A stretch of DNA of 64,000 nucleotides from Streptomyces barkulensis (GCF_002843305.1 NZ_PGSG01000088.1:1-64000); one strand, 5' to 3'; numbered from the stretch's first letter, positions 15,947 through 26,180 are shown. Translations and numbers: made by a program. Notes: generated by a model from the sequence alone, not told the origin.

Positions 15947-17287
15947 TCAGCTCTTCTTCCAGGCCTTGGCCGCGGCGGCCTCCAGCTTCTTCGCGGTGCC
16001 CTCCGGGTCGGAGGGGTCGCGCAGGAAGTCCTGGAGGAGCTTCCACTCGCCGGCGCCCTGGGTGCCGCCGAAGGCGGCCGGGGCCTGGTCGGACATGTCG
16101 AACCGCACGCCGTCACCGGCCTCCACCAGGGACTGGGCGATCTGCCGGGTGGTCTCGTCCTGGTAGGCGTCCAGGTTCAGGGCCTCGTTGGGGGAGATGA
16201 AGCCGCCGGCCCCGGCCCACACCTCGGCGGCCTCCGGGGTGGCCAGGAACTCCACGAACTTCATCCCGGCGTCGGAGTTCTCCCCGTCCTTGAGGACGAC
16301 CGCCGCGTCTCCGCCGCCGACCACCGGCGGCTCGCCGCCGTCCACGGACGGGAACGGGAAGAACTTGGCCTCCTCGCCGACCTTCTTGCCGAACTGCCCG
16401 CTGATCAGGCCGGCGACGAAGTCGCCCTCGTAGACCATGCCCGCCTTGGGGTCGTCGCCGAAGACCTTCTCGACGGACTCGGGGAAGTCCGTGCGCAGCG
16501 CGCCCGCGCCGCCGCCCTCCACCAGCTCCTTGTCGCCGAAGAGTTCGCCGAGGGTGGTCAGGGCCTTGACGACGGACGGGTCGGTCCAGGGGATCTCGTG
16601 CGCGGCGAGCTTGTCGTACATCTCCGGGCCCGCCTGGGAGAGGTAGACGTTCTCGAACCAGTCGGTGAGCGGCCAGCCCGCCTCGCCCGCCACGGAGAAG
16701 GCGGCCACACCGGAGTCGGACAGGGTCCGGCCGGCCTCCAGCATCCCCTCGTAGTTTTTCGGCGGGGTGACGCCGGCCTGCTCGAAGGCCTCGGGGCCGT
16801 ACCAGACGGTCGACTTGTTGGACGCCTTGAAGTACAGGCCGTAGAAGACGTCGCCGATCGTGCCGTACTCCTTCCACACCGGGGCGAAGTAGTCGCGCGC
16901 GCGGTCGTCGGCGGTCTTCGACAGCGGCTTGAGCCAGCCCTTGTCGGCGAACTGCTCGAGCACGCCGACCTGCGGGACCATCACCACGTCCGGCGCGTTG
17001 CCGCCCTGGATCTTGGAGCCGACGACGGTCGAGACGTTGTCGCCGGTGGAGACGAACTTCATCTCGGCGCCGGTCTTCTCGGTGAAGGCGTCCATCACCT
17101 TCTGGAAGTTCTTCTGCTCCACGCCGGTCCACACCCCGGCGACCGTGACCGTCTCGCCCTTCAGCTCCTGGCCGCCCTTGCCGTTCGCGGAGGTGTCCTC
17201 GCCGCCGCAGGCGGACGCGGTCAGGGCGAGGACGAGCGCCGTCGCCGTGGCGGTCGCGGTGCGTCTGGCGGTGCTGCCTGTGTTCAT
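15947..17287 (-). CDS. sugar ABC transporter binding lipoprotein
   Basis: A 446-residue extracellular solute-binding protein, family 1. The signal peptide ends in the lipobox LTASACGG, so Cys27 is lipidated and the mature protein is tethered outside the membrane. The body (for example TVAGVWTGVEQKNFQKVMDA, GNAPDVVMVPQVG, FFPFPSVDGG) is typical of CUT1 maltose/alpha-glucoside binders. It is followed by the two permease genes at 14 bases and preceded by a GH13 glucosidase gene, so it should deliver an alpha-glucoside to that pair. The ATG at 17287 has GAGAGGG upstream. Confidence 0.9.
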   Translation of the reverse strand: MNTGSTARRTATATATALVLALTASACGGEDTSANGKGGQELKGETVTVAGVWTGVEQKNFQKVMDAFTEKTGAEMKFVSTGDNVSTVVGSKIQGGNAPDVVMVPQVGVLEQFADKGWLKPLSKTADDRARDYFAPVWKEYGTIGDVFYGLYFKASNKSTVWYGPEAFEQAGVTPPKNYEGMLEAGRTLSDSGVAAFSVAGEAGWPLTDWFENVYLSQAGPEMYDKLAAHEIPWTDPSVVKALTTLGELFGDKELVEGGGAGALRTDFPESVEKVFGDDPKAGMVYEGDFVAGLISGQFGKKVGEEAKFFPFPSVDGGEPPVVGGGDAAVVLKDGENSDAGMKFVEFLATPEAAEVWAGAGGFISPNEALNLDAYQDETTRQIAQSLVEAGDGVRFDMSDQAPAAFGGTQGAGEWKLLQDFLRDPSDPEGTAKKLEAAAAKAWKKS

Positions 17288-17376
17288 GGCTGTCCCTCTC
17301 GGGGTCGGCCGGCCCGGGGGCCGGAGGGTGGATGGTGTGGGGAGGTCGGTGAAGTCGGTGAGTTCCGGGGGTTTTC

Positions 17377-17393
17377 GGGAGGTCAGCGGGAGG

Positions 17394-17398
<5 letters not shown>
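17377..17398. repeat. 11-bp tandem duplication spanning the glucosidase stop codon
   Basis: GGGAGGTCAGC occurs twice head to tail (17377-17387 and 17388-17398). The second copy contains the TGA stop of the glucosidase gene (17394-17396 on the minus strand), and the first puts a second TGA 11 bases further downstream. Confidence 0.85.
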
Positions 17399-19100
<1,702 letters not shown>

Positions 19101-19137
19101 CCCTCGTGATCCCGTTCCCGCTCGCGGAGCACATGCT

Positions 19138-19203
19138 TCGGAGCCGCTGTTCGGAGCCGCTGTTATGCATGCATGTTATGTACGGGTGTCATCGAGGTGT
19201 CAA
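19138..19203 (-). promoter_or_regulatory. promoter and candidate operator of the alpha-glucoside operon
   Basis: On the minus strand a consensus -35 TTGACA (19198-19203) is followed after 19 bases by TAACAT (19173-19178). A perfect palindrome ATGCATGCAT (19165-19174) covers the -10 end and probable start site, and a 13-bp tandem repeat TCGGAGCCGCTGT (19138-19150, 19151-19163) lies directly downstream. This arrangement fits a repressor-controlled sugar operon. Confidence 0.6.
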
Positions 19204-19330
19204 CGAGTGGTCGAGAAGCCGCCCTTGTATGCCCTGGTATGTCTGGGCAGGGGGTGCTGAAGAAGGAGTGCTGGTACTTAACGTGTATGTAGAAGCTGGA
19301 TGGCTGAGAGGGCGCGAAGCCGCGAGCCGA

Positions 19331-20629
19331 TCAGTCCTCGCGGGAAGGCCCGGCACCCTCGTGCGCGAGGGACCGCAGCTCGCGCGCCAGCCGCGCGACC
19401 GCCTGCCGCGGGGTCTGCCGCCCCGCCATCGCGTCGTGCACCACCGCCTGCACCACCAGGCTCACCTGGTCGTAGCGCGGGCTCTTGGGGCGCGGCTCGG
19501 CCGCCAGCACGCTCTTGCGCAGGGCCGGCAGATGGGGGAAGGCGCGCACCAGCTCCGGGTCGGCGTACAGCGACGCCCGCACCGGGGGCAGCGCCCCCTC
19601 GGTGAGCACCCGGCGCTGCACCTGCTCACCGGTCAGGTACGCGATCAGGTCGGCCGCCGTCTCCGGGTGCCGGGACAGGGAGCTGACCGCCAGGTTGGAG
19701 CCGCCCAGCACGCTGACGCCCGGACCGTCCGGGCCGGGCAGCGGCACCGCCCCGAACCTCCCGGCCACCTTCGACCCCTCGCCGCCGGCCAGCGCGTACA
19801 CGTACGGCCAGTTGCGCAGGAAGAGCAGCCGCCCGTCCTGGAAGGCCTGCCGCGACTCCTCCTCCTTCCAGGTCAGCGACTCCTCGGGGATCCAGCCCTC
19901 GCGCACCCCGTCGGCCAGGAAGGCCAGCCCCTGCACGGTCGCCTCGGAGTCGGCGGTCACCGTCGCGCCCTCGTCCCCCAGGAGCGAGCCGCCCGCCGAG
20001 CGCACCGCCTCGGTGGCGTTGGCCGTCAGCCCCTCGTACGGCAGGAACTGGCCCGCGTAGCCCTCTAGCCCGTACCGGGGGGCGACCTCGCGCGCCAGCC
20101 GCTCCAGCTCGGCCCAGGTGCGCGGCGGACGCTCGCCCTCCTTCGCCAGCACGTCCGAGCGGTAGTACAGCAGCCCGGCGTTGGTCACGTACGGCACCGC
20201 GTACAGCCGCCCGCCGAAGGTGGCGGTGTCCACCACCGGCGGCAGGAGGGCGTCCAGCGGGAAGCGACCGGGGTCCACCGGGGCGATCCAGCCCGCCGCC
20301 GCGAACTCCGAGGTCCAGGCCACGTCGATGTTGAGCACGTCGAAGCGGGAACTGCCCGAGCGCAGGCCGGTGACCATCTGGGCGCGGGTCTCGTCGGCGG
20401 AGTCCGGCAACTCCACCAGGGTCGCCTCCTCGCCCGGGTGCGCGCGGTTCCAGTCCTCCAGCACCGGGTCGAGGTAGTCGGTCAGGTCACCGGCGGTGAC
20501 CAGGGTGACGGGGCCGCGCCCCCCGGCGTGCGCGACCGGACCGGCGGCCGGCGAGCCCAGCCCGGCGTAACCCGCCAGCACCACGGCGGCGGCCAGGAGC
20601 CCCCTTCCCGCGGCCCGCGTCCACCGCAT
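19331..20629 (-). CDS. orphan sugar ABC binding protein lacking a lipobox
   Basis: A 432-residue extracellular solute-binding protein, family 1 (TLVTAGDLTDYLDPVLEDWN, then FDVLNIDVAWTSEFAAAGWI, typical of CUT1 binders). It has a signal peptide (about 1-34), but the end reads GLGSPAAGPVAHAGG with no cysteine, so unlike the other binding protein in this window it should be released rather than lipid-anchored. No permease genes are next to it. The ATG at 20629 has GGAGGG six bases upstream. It is divergent from the padR gene, so the two may share control. It may serve another transporter or be a degenerate leftover; the frame is intact. Confidence 0.8.
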   Translation of the reverse strand: MRWTRAAGRGLLAAAVVLAGYAGLGSPAAGPVAHAGGRGPVTLVTAGDLTDYLDPVLEDWNRAHPGEEATLVELPDSADETRAQMVTGLRSGSSRFDVLNIDVAWTSEFAAAGWIAPVDPGRFPLDALLPPVVDTATFGGRLYAVPYVTNAGLLYYRSDVLAKEGERPPRTWAELERLAREVAPRYGLEGYAGQFLPYEGLTANATEAVRSAGGSLLGDEGATVTADSEATVQGLAFLADGVREGWIPEESLTWKEEESRQAFQDGRLLFLRNWPYVYALAGGEGSKVAGRFGAVPLPGPDGPGVSVLGGSNLAVSSLSRHPETAADLIAYLTGEQVQRRVLTEGALPPVRASLYADPELVRAFPHLPALRKSVLAAEPRPKSPRYDQVSLVVQAVVHDAMAGRQTPRQAVARLARELRSLAHEGAGPSRED

Positions 20630-20682
20630 AGGTCCCTCCCCAGCGCACCGGTCGTGCGCGGCCTCACCGTCGAGCACCGGAC

Positions 20683-20715
20683 GCCCATATATACCCGTTG
20701 GGCATGGGCGATACT
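20683..20715. promoter_or_regulatory. candidate PadR operator and promoter in a divergent region
   Basis: Between the orphan binding-protein gene and padR, arms GCCCAT (20683-20688) and ATGGGC (20704-20709) flank an AT-rich core ATATACCC. GATACT (20710-20715) would suit a -10 for the padR operon. PadR repressors commonly bind such sites in their own promoters. Confidence 0.35.
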
Positions 20716-20825
20716 AGACGCCGACCGACAGACAGCCGGCGCACCGCCGACCGGGCCGCCGCCGCCCGGAAGGGGCCGCCGGCCCGGCACCGGCCCGGCA
20801 CGGGACGGGGAGGAGGAGTGCGCGC

Positions 20826-21332
20826 GTGCGTCTGCCGCTCCTGGCCCTCCTCGCGGCCGGCCCCGCCCACGGATACGAGCTCAAAGGTGCCCTTGAGAAG
20901 CTGCTGGGCGCCGCGTACCCTCAGCCGAACGTCGGGCAGATCTACGTCACGCTGGGCAGGCTGGAGAAGTCGGGACTGATCGAGGGCGAGGACGTCGAAC
21001 AGTCCGCCCGGCCCAACAAGCGGATCTACCGGCTCACCGACGCGGGGCGCGAGGCGGTGCGGGCGTGGTTCGAGGAACCGACCGACGAACCCCGGGTGCG
21101 CGACGAGTTCTTCATGAAGCTCGCGATCGCCCCGCAGACCGGCCTGGCCGACCAGATCGCACTGATCAACAAGCAGCGCCGCCAGTACCTCAACACCATG
21201 CGCGAGCTGTCCCGGCTCGCCGCGGCCGAGGACCGGGACAACCGGGTGGCGCAACTGCTGATCGAGGGCGCGATGCTGCACCTCCAGGCCGACCTCGACT
21301 GGCTGGAACGCTGTCAGGAGGAGTTGGAATGA
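20826..21332 (+). CDS. PadR-family transcriptional regulator
   Basis: A 168-residue repressor-type protein: an N-terminal winged helix (about 1-80: LLALLAAGPAHGYELKGALE, QIYVTLGRLEKSGLIEGE, RIYRLTDAGREAV) and a C-terminal helical dimerisation domain (Vir_act_alpha_C type, about 90-168). It is the first gene of a three-gene unit with an ABC ATPase (ATGA overlap) and an FtsX-like permease, a common actinomycete set in which PadR senses a compound and controls its export. The GTG start has GGAGGAG seven bases upstream. Confidence 0.92.
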   Translation: MRLPLLALLAAGPAHGYELKGALEKLLGAAYPQPNVGQIYVTLGRLEKSGLIEGEDVEQSARPNKRIYRLTDAGREAVRAWFEEPTDEPRVRDEFFMKLAIAPQTGLADQIALINKQRRQYLNTMRELSRLAAAEDRDNRVAQLLIEGAMLHLQADLDWLERCQEELE

Positions 21333-22129
21333 GCCGTTCCCAGGCGCCGGCCGGCACCGGCCCCGCCGCACCGGCGAAGGCGCCCCCTCTTCTGCGGGCC
21401 GAGGGCCTGGTCAAGACCCACCACGGCGAGGGAGCCCCGGCCAGGGCGGTACGGGGCGTGGACCTGACCGTCTCGCGCGGCGAGTTCGTCGCCGTCACCG
21501 GCCCCTCCGGCGCGGGCAAGTCCACCCTCCTCCACCTGCTCGGCGGCCTCCAGAGGCCGGACGCCGGCAGCATCTGGTTCGACGGCACCTGCCTGGACTC
21601 CTACGGCGAGTCCCAGTGGGCGGTGCTGCGCCGCCGCCGCATCGGCATCGTCTTCCAGTTCTTCAACCTCGTCTCCAACCTCACCGTCGCCGACAACGTC
21701 GAACTGCCCGCCCTGCTGGCCGGCGGCAGCCCGAAGGGGGCCCGCGCCGACCGCGCCGAACTCCTGGCCGAACTCGGCCTGGAGGGCAAGGAGCGCAGCA
21801 TGCCCGGCGAGCTGTCCGGCGGCGAGCAGCAGCGCGTCGCCCTGGCCCGCGCCCTGGTCAACCACCCCGACCTGCTGCTGGCCGACGAGCCCGCCGGCAG
21901 CCTCGACAGCCGCGGCACCCGCGAGGTGCTGCGCCTGCTCTCCCGCTTCCACGGCCGCGGCCAGACCATCGTGCTGGTCACCCACGACGCCCGGATGGCC
22001 AGCGCCGCCGACCGCGTCATCAGCTTCTTCGACGGCCGGATAGCCGACGACGCCGCCCTGGACGCGGACGGCCCGGGCCTTCGGCGGCGCGGCAAGGGCG
22101 TGGCCGGCGTACTGGAACTGAAGGACTGA
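21329..22129 (+). CDS. MacB/LolD-type ABC transporter ATPase
   Basis: A 266-residue ATPase with Walker A GPSGAGKST (about 59-67), Q-loop FQFFNL, signature LSGGEQQRVALARAL, Walker B LLLADEP, D-loop SLD and H-loop VTHD, all intact. The sequence class is that of FtsE/LolD/MacB enzymes that drive FtsX-type permeases, matching the next gene, eight bases downstream. The ATG overlaps the padR stop (ATGA) and is served by GGAGGAG inside padR. The last 25 residues are an Asp/Gly-rich extension. Confidence 0.94.
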   Translation: MSRSQAPAGTGPAAPAKAPPLLRAEGLVKTHHGEGAPARAVRGVDLTVSRGEFVAVTGPSGAGKSTLLHLLGGLQRPDAGSIWFDGTCLDSYGESQWAVLRRRRIGIVFQFFNLVSNLTVADNVELPALLAGGSPKGARADRAELLAELGLEGKERSMPGELSGGEQQRVALARALVNHPDLLLADEPAGSLDSRGTREVLRLLSRFHGRGQTIVLVTHDARMASAADRVISFFDGRIADDAALDADGPGLRRRGKGVAGVLELKD

Positions 22130-22136
22130 GGACGAC

Positions 22137-24491
22137 GTGCGCGCCACCCTGCGCTGGGCCCACGCCGACCTGCGGGCGCACCGCGGCGAGGCGCTGTTCA
22201 CCGTCCTGGCCACGGCCGGGATCGTCGCCTCCCTGCTGCTCGCCGGCGCGCTGTTCTCCTACACGGCCGACCCCTGGCAGCGGGTCTTCACCCAGTCCGA
22301 GGGCGCGCACGTGTGGATCCACACCCGCGACGGCGCCCAGCCCGGGCAACTGCGCGACCTGGAGGGTGTCACGGGCCTGTCCGGCCCCTTCCGCACCGCC
22401 CGCACCACCGTGGAACTGGGCGGCGCGCGGGCGACCGCGGAGCTGCGCGCCACCGGGCCCGAACCGCCGAAGGTGGGACGCCCGCTGGTCACCGCCGGCC
22501 GCTGGCCGGCGGCCGGAGCCGCCGACGAGATCGTCCTGGAGGGCTCCCTCGCCCGCGCCCTGTGGGCCGAACCCGGCGACACCCTCACCGCACGAGGGGC
22601 GCGCGGCACCGAGCACACGCTGCGCGTCACCGGCGTCGCCGACACCGCCGAGCCCCGCTACGCCCCCGGCGACACCCCCGGTATCGGCTGGCTGCCGAGA
22701 AAGGCCCTGGAGGCGATCCAGCCCGACCCCGAGCGCACCGGGCAGACCGTCGGACTGCGCCTGGCGGACCCCGGCGACACCGACTTCATGGTCCAGCGCG
22801 CCGTCACCGCCCTCGGCGCCGACCAGGTCTCGCAGGTCACCCGCTGGCAGCAGGCCCGCGCCGAGGCCGCCGGCGAGGGGCGGCTGCTCGGCCTGCTCCT
22901 GGCCCTCTTCGGACTCGGCGCGCTGCTGGCCGCCGCCCTGGCGGTCGCCGGGGCGATCAGCACCCGCGTCCACGGGCATCTGCGCGACATCTCCGTGCTG
23001 AAGGCCATCGGCTTCACCCCCGCCCAGGTCGTCCGCGTCTTCCTCGTCCAGCACCTGGGCTTCGCCCTCCTCGGCGTCGCCGGCGGAGCGGCCGGCACCG
23101 AACTGCTGGGCGCGCGCATCCCCGGCCGCATCGGCGAGGCGGTGGACGTGTGGCGGCAACTGCCCGGCCACACCTGGACGGTGCTGGCCACCACCGGCGC
23201 CTCCGTCCTCTTCATCGCCACCGCCACCTCGCTGGCCGCCTGGCGCGCCGGCCGGGTGCCGCCCGTACCGGTGGCGCGTACGGCCGTGCCGCGCGGACTG
23301 GGCCCGCTGACCCTGCCCGAGCGGCGCGCCCTGGGCCGGGACGCACCGCCCGCCCTCGTCCTCGGCTGGCGCGGCGCCTTCCCCGGCCGGGCCCGCTCGC
23401 TGGCCGCCGTCGGACGCCTGGCCGTGCCGCTGGCGATGATCACCGCCGCGCTGGGCGCCTGGGCCACCGTGGACCGCTTCCACGAGCACCCGGAGGAGGT
23501 CGGCCTGCCCGCCGCCCTCACCGTGCGCGACAACTCCCCGGACGGCTCCGGCTTCCCCGGCTCCTCCGAGGCCGGCCACCGCGCCCGCACCGAGCGGCTG
23601 CTGGCCGCGCACCCCGACGTCACCGCAGTCCACCCCGGCACGGAGGTCGAGGCCCTCGTCCCCGGCCAGACCGCCACCATCACCCTGCGCGGCCTGGGCA
23701 CCGACGCCGACCCCTACCCGTTCGCCCTCGCCGAGGGCCGCCTCCCCGACGGCCCGGACGAGGCCGTCGCCGGGCAGGGGCTGCTCGACCTGCTGGACGT
23801 ACGCGTCGGCGACTGGGTGCGGATGACCGTCCAGGGCCGCCCGCAGATCCTCCACATCACCGGCCGCTCCATCGAACCCGAGGACGGCGGCCGGGTGATC
23901 TCCACCTCCCTGGACAACCTCGACCTGGGCGACGGCCCGGGCCCGGCCGCGCCCGACGTCCACCACCTCGTCCTGCGCGAGGGCGCCGACGCCGGGGAGG
24001 TCGGCGCCGAACTGACCGCCTCCTTCGACGGGCGCCTGGAGGTCCGCGAACCGGCCAACCCCGCCGACGAACTGGCCGGAGTGCGCGGCGTCCTCGCCGG
24101 ACTGATCGCCGTCCTCGCCCTGATCGGCCTGACCGAACTGTCCACCGTCCTCGGCGCCCGCGTCCGCGACCGGGGACGCGACCTGCTCGCCCTGAAGGCC
24201 ATCGGCCTGACCCCGCGCCAGATAGCGGGCGTGATCACCGTCTCCACCGCCTTCACCGCCCTGGCCGCCGCCCTGGCCGGCACCGTGCTGGGGGCCGCCG
24301 CCGGACGGTGGCTGATCGACGCGCAGGGCCGCTCCAGCGGCATCGGCGCGGGCATAGCCCAGTACCCGCACCCCGGCGTCCTGCTGCTGGTGGCCGCCGC
24401 GGCCGTGTCGGGCGCGGTCGCGGTCTCGGCCGTCCCCGCCGCCCGCGCCTCCCGCCGCCGCATCGCCGACACCCTCAGCGAAACCCTCTGA
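22137..24491 (+). CDS. FtsX-like ABC transporter permease
   Basis: A 784-residue membrane protein with two FtsX-type units. Each has a characteristic helix pair followed by an ISVLKAIGFTPAQV or LLALKAIGLTPRQI segment (about 280 and 690), with a further hydrophobic region near 430-450, and large extracellular domains in between. It works with the ATPase just upstream, probably exporting lipids, peptides or a drug under PadR control; the substrate is unknown. The start is GTG 22137, seven bases after the ATPase stop. A strong terminator follows. Confidence 0.9.
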   Translation: MRATLRWAHADLRAHRGEALFTVLATAGIVASLLLAGALFSYTADPWQRVFTQSEGAHVWIHTRDGAQPGQLRDLEGVTGLSGPFRTARTTVELGGARATAELRATGPEPPKVGRPLVTAGRWPAAGAADEIVLEGSLARALWAEPGDTLTARGARGTEHTLRVTGVADTAEPRYAPGDTPGIGWLPRKALEAIQPDPERTGQTVGLRLADPGDTDFMVQRAVTALGADQVSQVTRWQQARAEAAGEGRLLGLLLALFGLGALLAAALAVAGAISTRVHGHLRDISVLKAIGFTPAQVVRVFLVQHLGFALLGVAGGAAGTELLGARIPGRIGEAVDVWRQLPGHTWTVLATTGASVLFIATATSLAAWRAGRVPPVPVARTAVPRGLGPLTLPERRALGRDAPPALVLGWRGAFPGRARSLAAVGRLAVPLAMITAALGAWATVDRFHEHPEEVGLPAALTVRDNSPDGSGFPGSSEAGHRARTERLLAAHPDVTAVHPGTEVEALVPGQTATITLRGLGTDADPYPFALAEGRLPDGPDEAVAGQGLLDLLDVRVGDWVRMTVQGRPQILHITGRSIEPEDGGRVISTSLDNLDLGDGPGPAAPDVHHLVLREGADAGEVGAELTASFDGRLEVREPANPADELAGVRGVLAGLIAVLALIGLTELSTVLGARVRDRGRDLLALKAIGLTPRQIAGVITVSTAFTALAAALAGTVLGAAAGRWLIDAQGRSSGIGAGIAQYPHPGVLLLVAAAAVSGAVAVSAVPAARASRRRIADTLSETL

Positions 24492-24536
24492 CCGGCCGGG
24501 CGTGACCGGCCGGGGCCGACCGCCCGGAGCCGGAAA

Positions 24537-24578
24537 CGGGTCCTCCCCGCTCCGCCGAGGCGGAACGGGGAGGACCCG
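24537..24578. terminator. bidirectional hairpin terminator
   Basis: A perfect 13-bp stem CGGGTCCTCCCCG (24537-24549 with 24566-24578) encloses a smaller inner hairpin. It separates the convergent FtsX-type permease and S1 protease genes. Confidence 0.8.
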
Positions 24579-24630
24579 GAGGAAGAGACCGCCGTGAGAA
24601 CGGACCGCCGTGAGAACGGACCGCGCGGGA

Positions 24631-25353
24631 TCAGACGCCCGCGATCGACTGGATCCAGGAGCGGTAGGCCGTCACGTTGGTGTAGGCCGTGGTGGTCTGC
24701 CGGTCGCTGGTGGACGCGACGCCGACCTGGACGCCGTTCGCCATCATCGGGCCGCCGGAGTCACCGCCCGCGGTGATGCCGTCGCCGCGGCGGGCGCAGA
24801 TCGCCGAACCGTAGTAGGCGTCATAGCAGCCGCCGGTCACGATCACGTTCGCGACCTTCAGGTACCGCGACTGGCAGTTGGCCTCGGAGCCGCACCGGGA
24901 GGTGGCGCCCCAGCCGTAGACCTGCACGGTCTGGTTGACCCGCACCGAACCCGGCTGCCCCAGGCGGGCGTAGGTCGCCGAGACCGAGCGGTCCAGGCGG
25001 ACCAGCGACAGGTCCGAGGAGGAGTGGTTGTAGATCTGGGTGCCGTTGGCGACGGTGCCGCCGCTGTGCTGGTCGAGGCTGCCGATGCGGAACGACAGCC
25101 CGCCGCCGCTGACGCAGTGCTTGGCGGTGAGGATCCAGGTCGGCGCGATGATCGTCGCGGAGCACGTCTCACGGCCGTTGGAGAACAGCCGCGCGGCCCA
25201 GGGCGCGTTCTGCGCGTACCCGCCGCCGATGATCGGCTGCGGTCCGCCGCTGCCGGGCGCGTCCTTGGCGGACGCGGCCGGGGCCAGCACGAAGAGGGAG
25301 AGAACGGCGGCCATGGCCGCGATCAGAGCGGGGACGAGCCTGGTTATTCGCAA
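24631..25353 (-). CDS. secreted S1-family serine protease
   Basis: A 240-residue chymotrypsin-fold protease: a signal peptide (about 1-29), a short propeptide, and a mature start at IIGGGYA (41). The catalytic triad is His79 (TAKHC), Asp114 (SSDLSLVRL) and Ser199 (GGDSGGP). Position 189 (chymotrypsin numbering) is Ile rather than Asp, and the Cys normally at 191 is Ala (GITAGGDSGG), so trypsin-like Arg/Lys specificity is not expected despite overall similarity to Streptomyces trypsins. The start is TTG 25353, supported by GCGAGG seven bases upstream and the proper signal peptide. A 23-bp palindrome lies about 100 bases upstream. Confidence 0.88.
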   Translation of the reverse strand: MRITRLVPALIAAMAAVLSLFVLAPAASAKDAPGSGGPQPIIGGGYAQNAPWAARLFSNGRETCSATIIAPTWILTAKHCVSGGGLSFRIGSLDQHSGGTVANGTQIYNHSSSDLSLVRLDRSVSATYARLGQPGSVRVNQTVQVYGWGATSRCGSEANCQSRYLKVANVIVTGGCYDAYYGSAICARRGDGITAGGDSGGPMMANGVQVGVASTSDRQTTTAYTNVTAYRSWIQSIAGV

Positions 25354-25451
25354 GGGGTGCCTCGCTTCCGGATACACGCGGTGGTTCGCGTGTCGCCTGT
25401 GGGGGAGGCACCAGGATTCCCGCAAGCGGAACGGGCTGGGTACTACCACTT

Positions 25452-25474
25452 GGCCATAACACGGTGTTATGGCC
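25452..25474. promoter_or_regulatory. 23-bp near-perfect palindrome, candidate operator
   Basis: GGCCATAACAC (25452-25462), one central base, then GTGTTATGGCC (25464-25474). The AT-rich core and lack of a loop fit a repressor operator (TetR/GntR style) better than a terminator. It lies between the WhiJ-cluster gene end and the protease start, about 100 bases upstream of the latter. Confidence 0.6.
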
Positions 25475-25500
25475 CGGGGTTTCGCAGCCTTGAGGGCGAC

Positions 25501-25875
25501 TCAGAGGTAGATCTGCCGCCCGCAGTCGCGGCAGCGGACCTTGCCGCCGAGCCTCCCGATCCGCCGGTGCCCGCACGCGACGGTCCCCGTAGCGCCGCCT
25601 GCGCCGCCCGTTCCGCCCGGCGGCTCGTCCCGGCCGTGGGACTGGAGGCGCACCATGTGGTCCAGCCCCGCGATGCACGGGCCGCACGCGTACACGTCGC
25701 CCGCCGCGCCGGGAGTGCGCACCGAACCGATCCACAGCACGCGCACGCCCTCGCGGCGGCAGTACAGCCAACAGCCGCCCGTGGTCCAGCCGTTGGCGTC
25801 GTCGGTGTGCGCCGGCAGCGGCCACCCGTCACGCCACGGGCGCTCGACGGCCGGGGTGAACGGGAGTGCCGTCAC
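25501..25875 (-). CDS. hypothetical protein with cysteine-rich, ribbon-like C-terminus
   Basis: A 124-residue protein. The first part holds a WLYCRREGVRVLWIG segment; the later part has three Cys/His clusters (ACGPC, ACGHRR, CRDCGR) that could bind zinc. I do not recognise a family with a known role, but such short proteins often adjoin WhiJ-type XRE/DUF397 genes in Streptomyces. The GTG at 25875 overlaps the stop of the 81-residue gene upstream (GTGA) and is preceded by AGAGGAG, so the two are co-expressed. Confidence 0.7.
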   Translation of the reverse strand: MTALPFTPAVERPWRDGWPLPAHTDDANGWTTGGCWLYCRREGVRVLWIGSVRTPGAAGDVYACGPCIAGLDHMVRLQSHGRDEPPGGTGGAGGATGTVACGHRRIGRLGGKVRCRDCGRQIYL

Positions 25876-26117
25876 ACCGCACTCCTCTTGGCGCCCCGCT
25901 CGATGACGGCCGCCAACTCCCGTGCCACCGGCGCGGAGCACTCGCCGAGGACCACCATCGCGTAACCGGCCGCCCCGTCCGCGCGCACGGGGGTGCGGAC
26001 GTCCACGGCCGGGAACCGGATCCCCGCCCGCCGCAGCGCCTCGGCGAGCGCGTCGCGGGCCGCCTCCGCCTCCCCGGTTCGTTGCTCCCCAACCTGATCC
26101 GAGTCCTTCATCACCAT
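25872..26117 (-). CDS. small hypothetical protein of the WhiJ-type cluster
   Basis: An 81-residue soluble protein with a helical N-terminus (TGEAEAARDALAEALRRAG) and a beta-alpha tail (AGYAMVVLGECSAPVARELA). I assign no function. The ATG at 26117 is preferred because GGAGGG lies about ten bases upstream; a GTG six codons earlier is also in frame. Its start codon lies inside the palindrome 26112-26123. It is divergent from the XRE regulator gene and coupled to the downstream Cys-rich protein gene. Confidence 0.6.
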   Translation of the reverse strand: MVMKDSDQVGEQRTGEAEAARDALAEALRRAGIRFPAVDVRTPVRADGAAGYAMVVLGECSAPVARELAAVIERGAKRSAV

Positions 26118-26180
26118 ATGGTGTGATCCCTCCACCGTATCCCTGTGCGAGAAGCGACAGCGCGACTACCGTCGGTCGCG
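26112..26180. promoter_or_regulatory. palindromes in the divergent promoter of the WhiJ-type cluster
   Basis: A perfect 12-bp palindrome CACCATATGGTG (26112-26123) overlaps the start codon of the minus-strand gene, and arms CGCGAC (26161-26166) and GTCGCG (26175-26180) form a second inverted repeat around TACCGT. Both lie between the divergent small gene and the XRE regulator gene and are good candidates for its binding sites. Confidence 0.5.

Noticed and set aside
22020..24371. Long minus-strand open frame across the ABC genes
   Set aside because: Gly/Gln-rich antisense shadow of the FtsX-type permease gene; no domain is visible.
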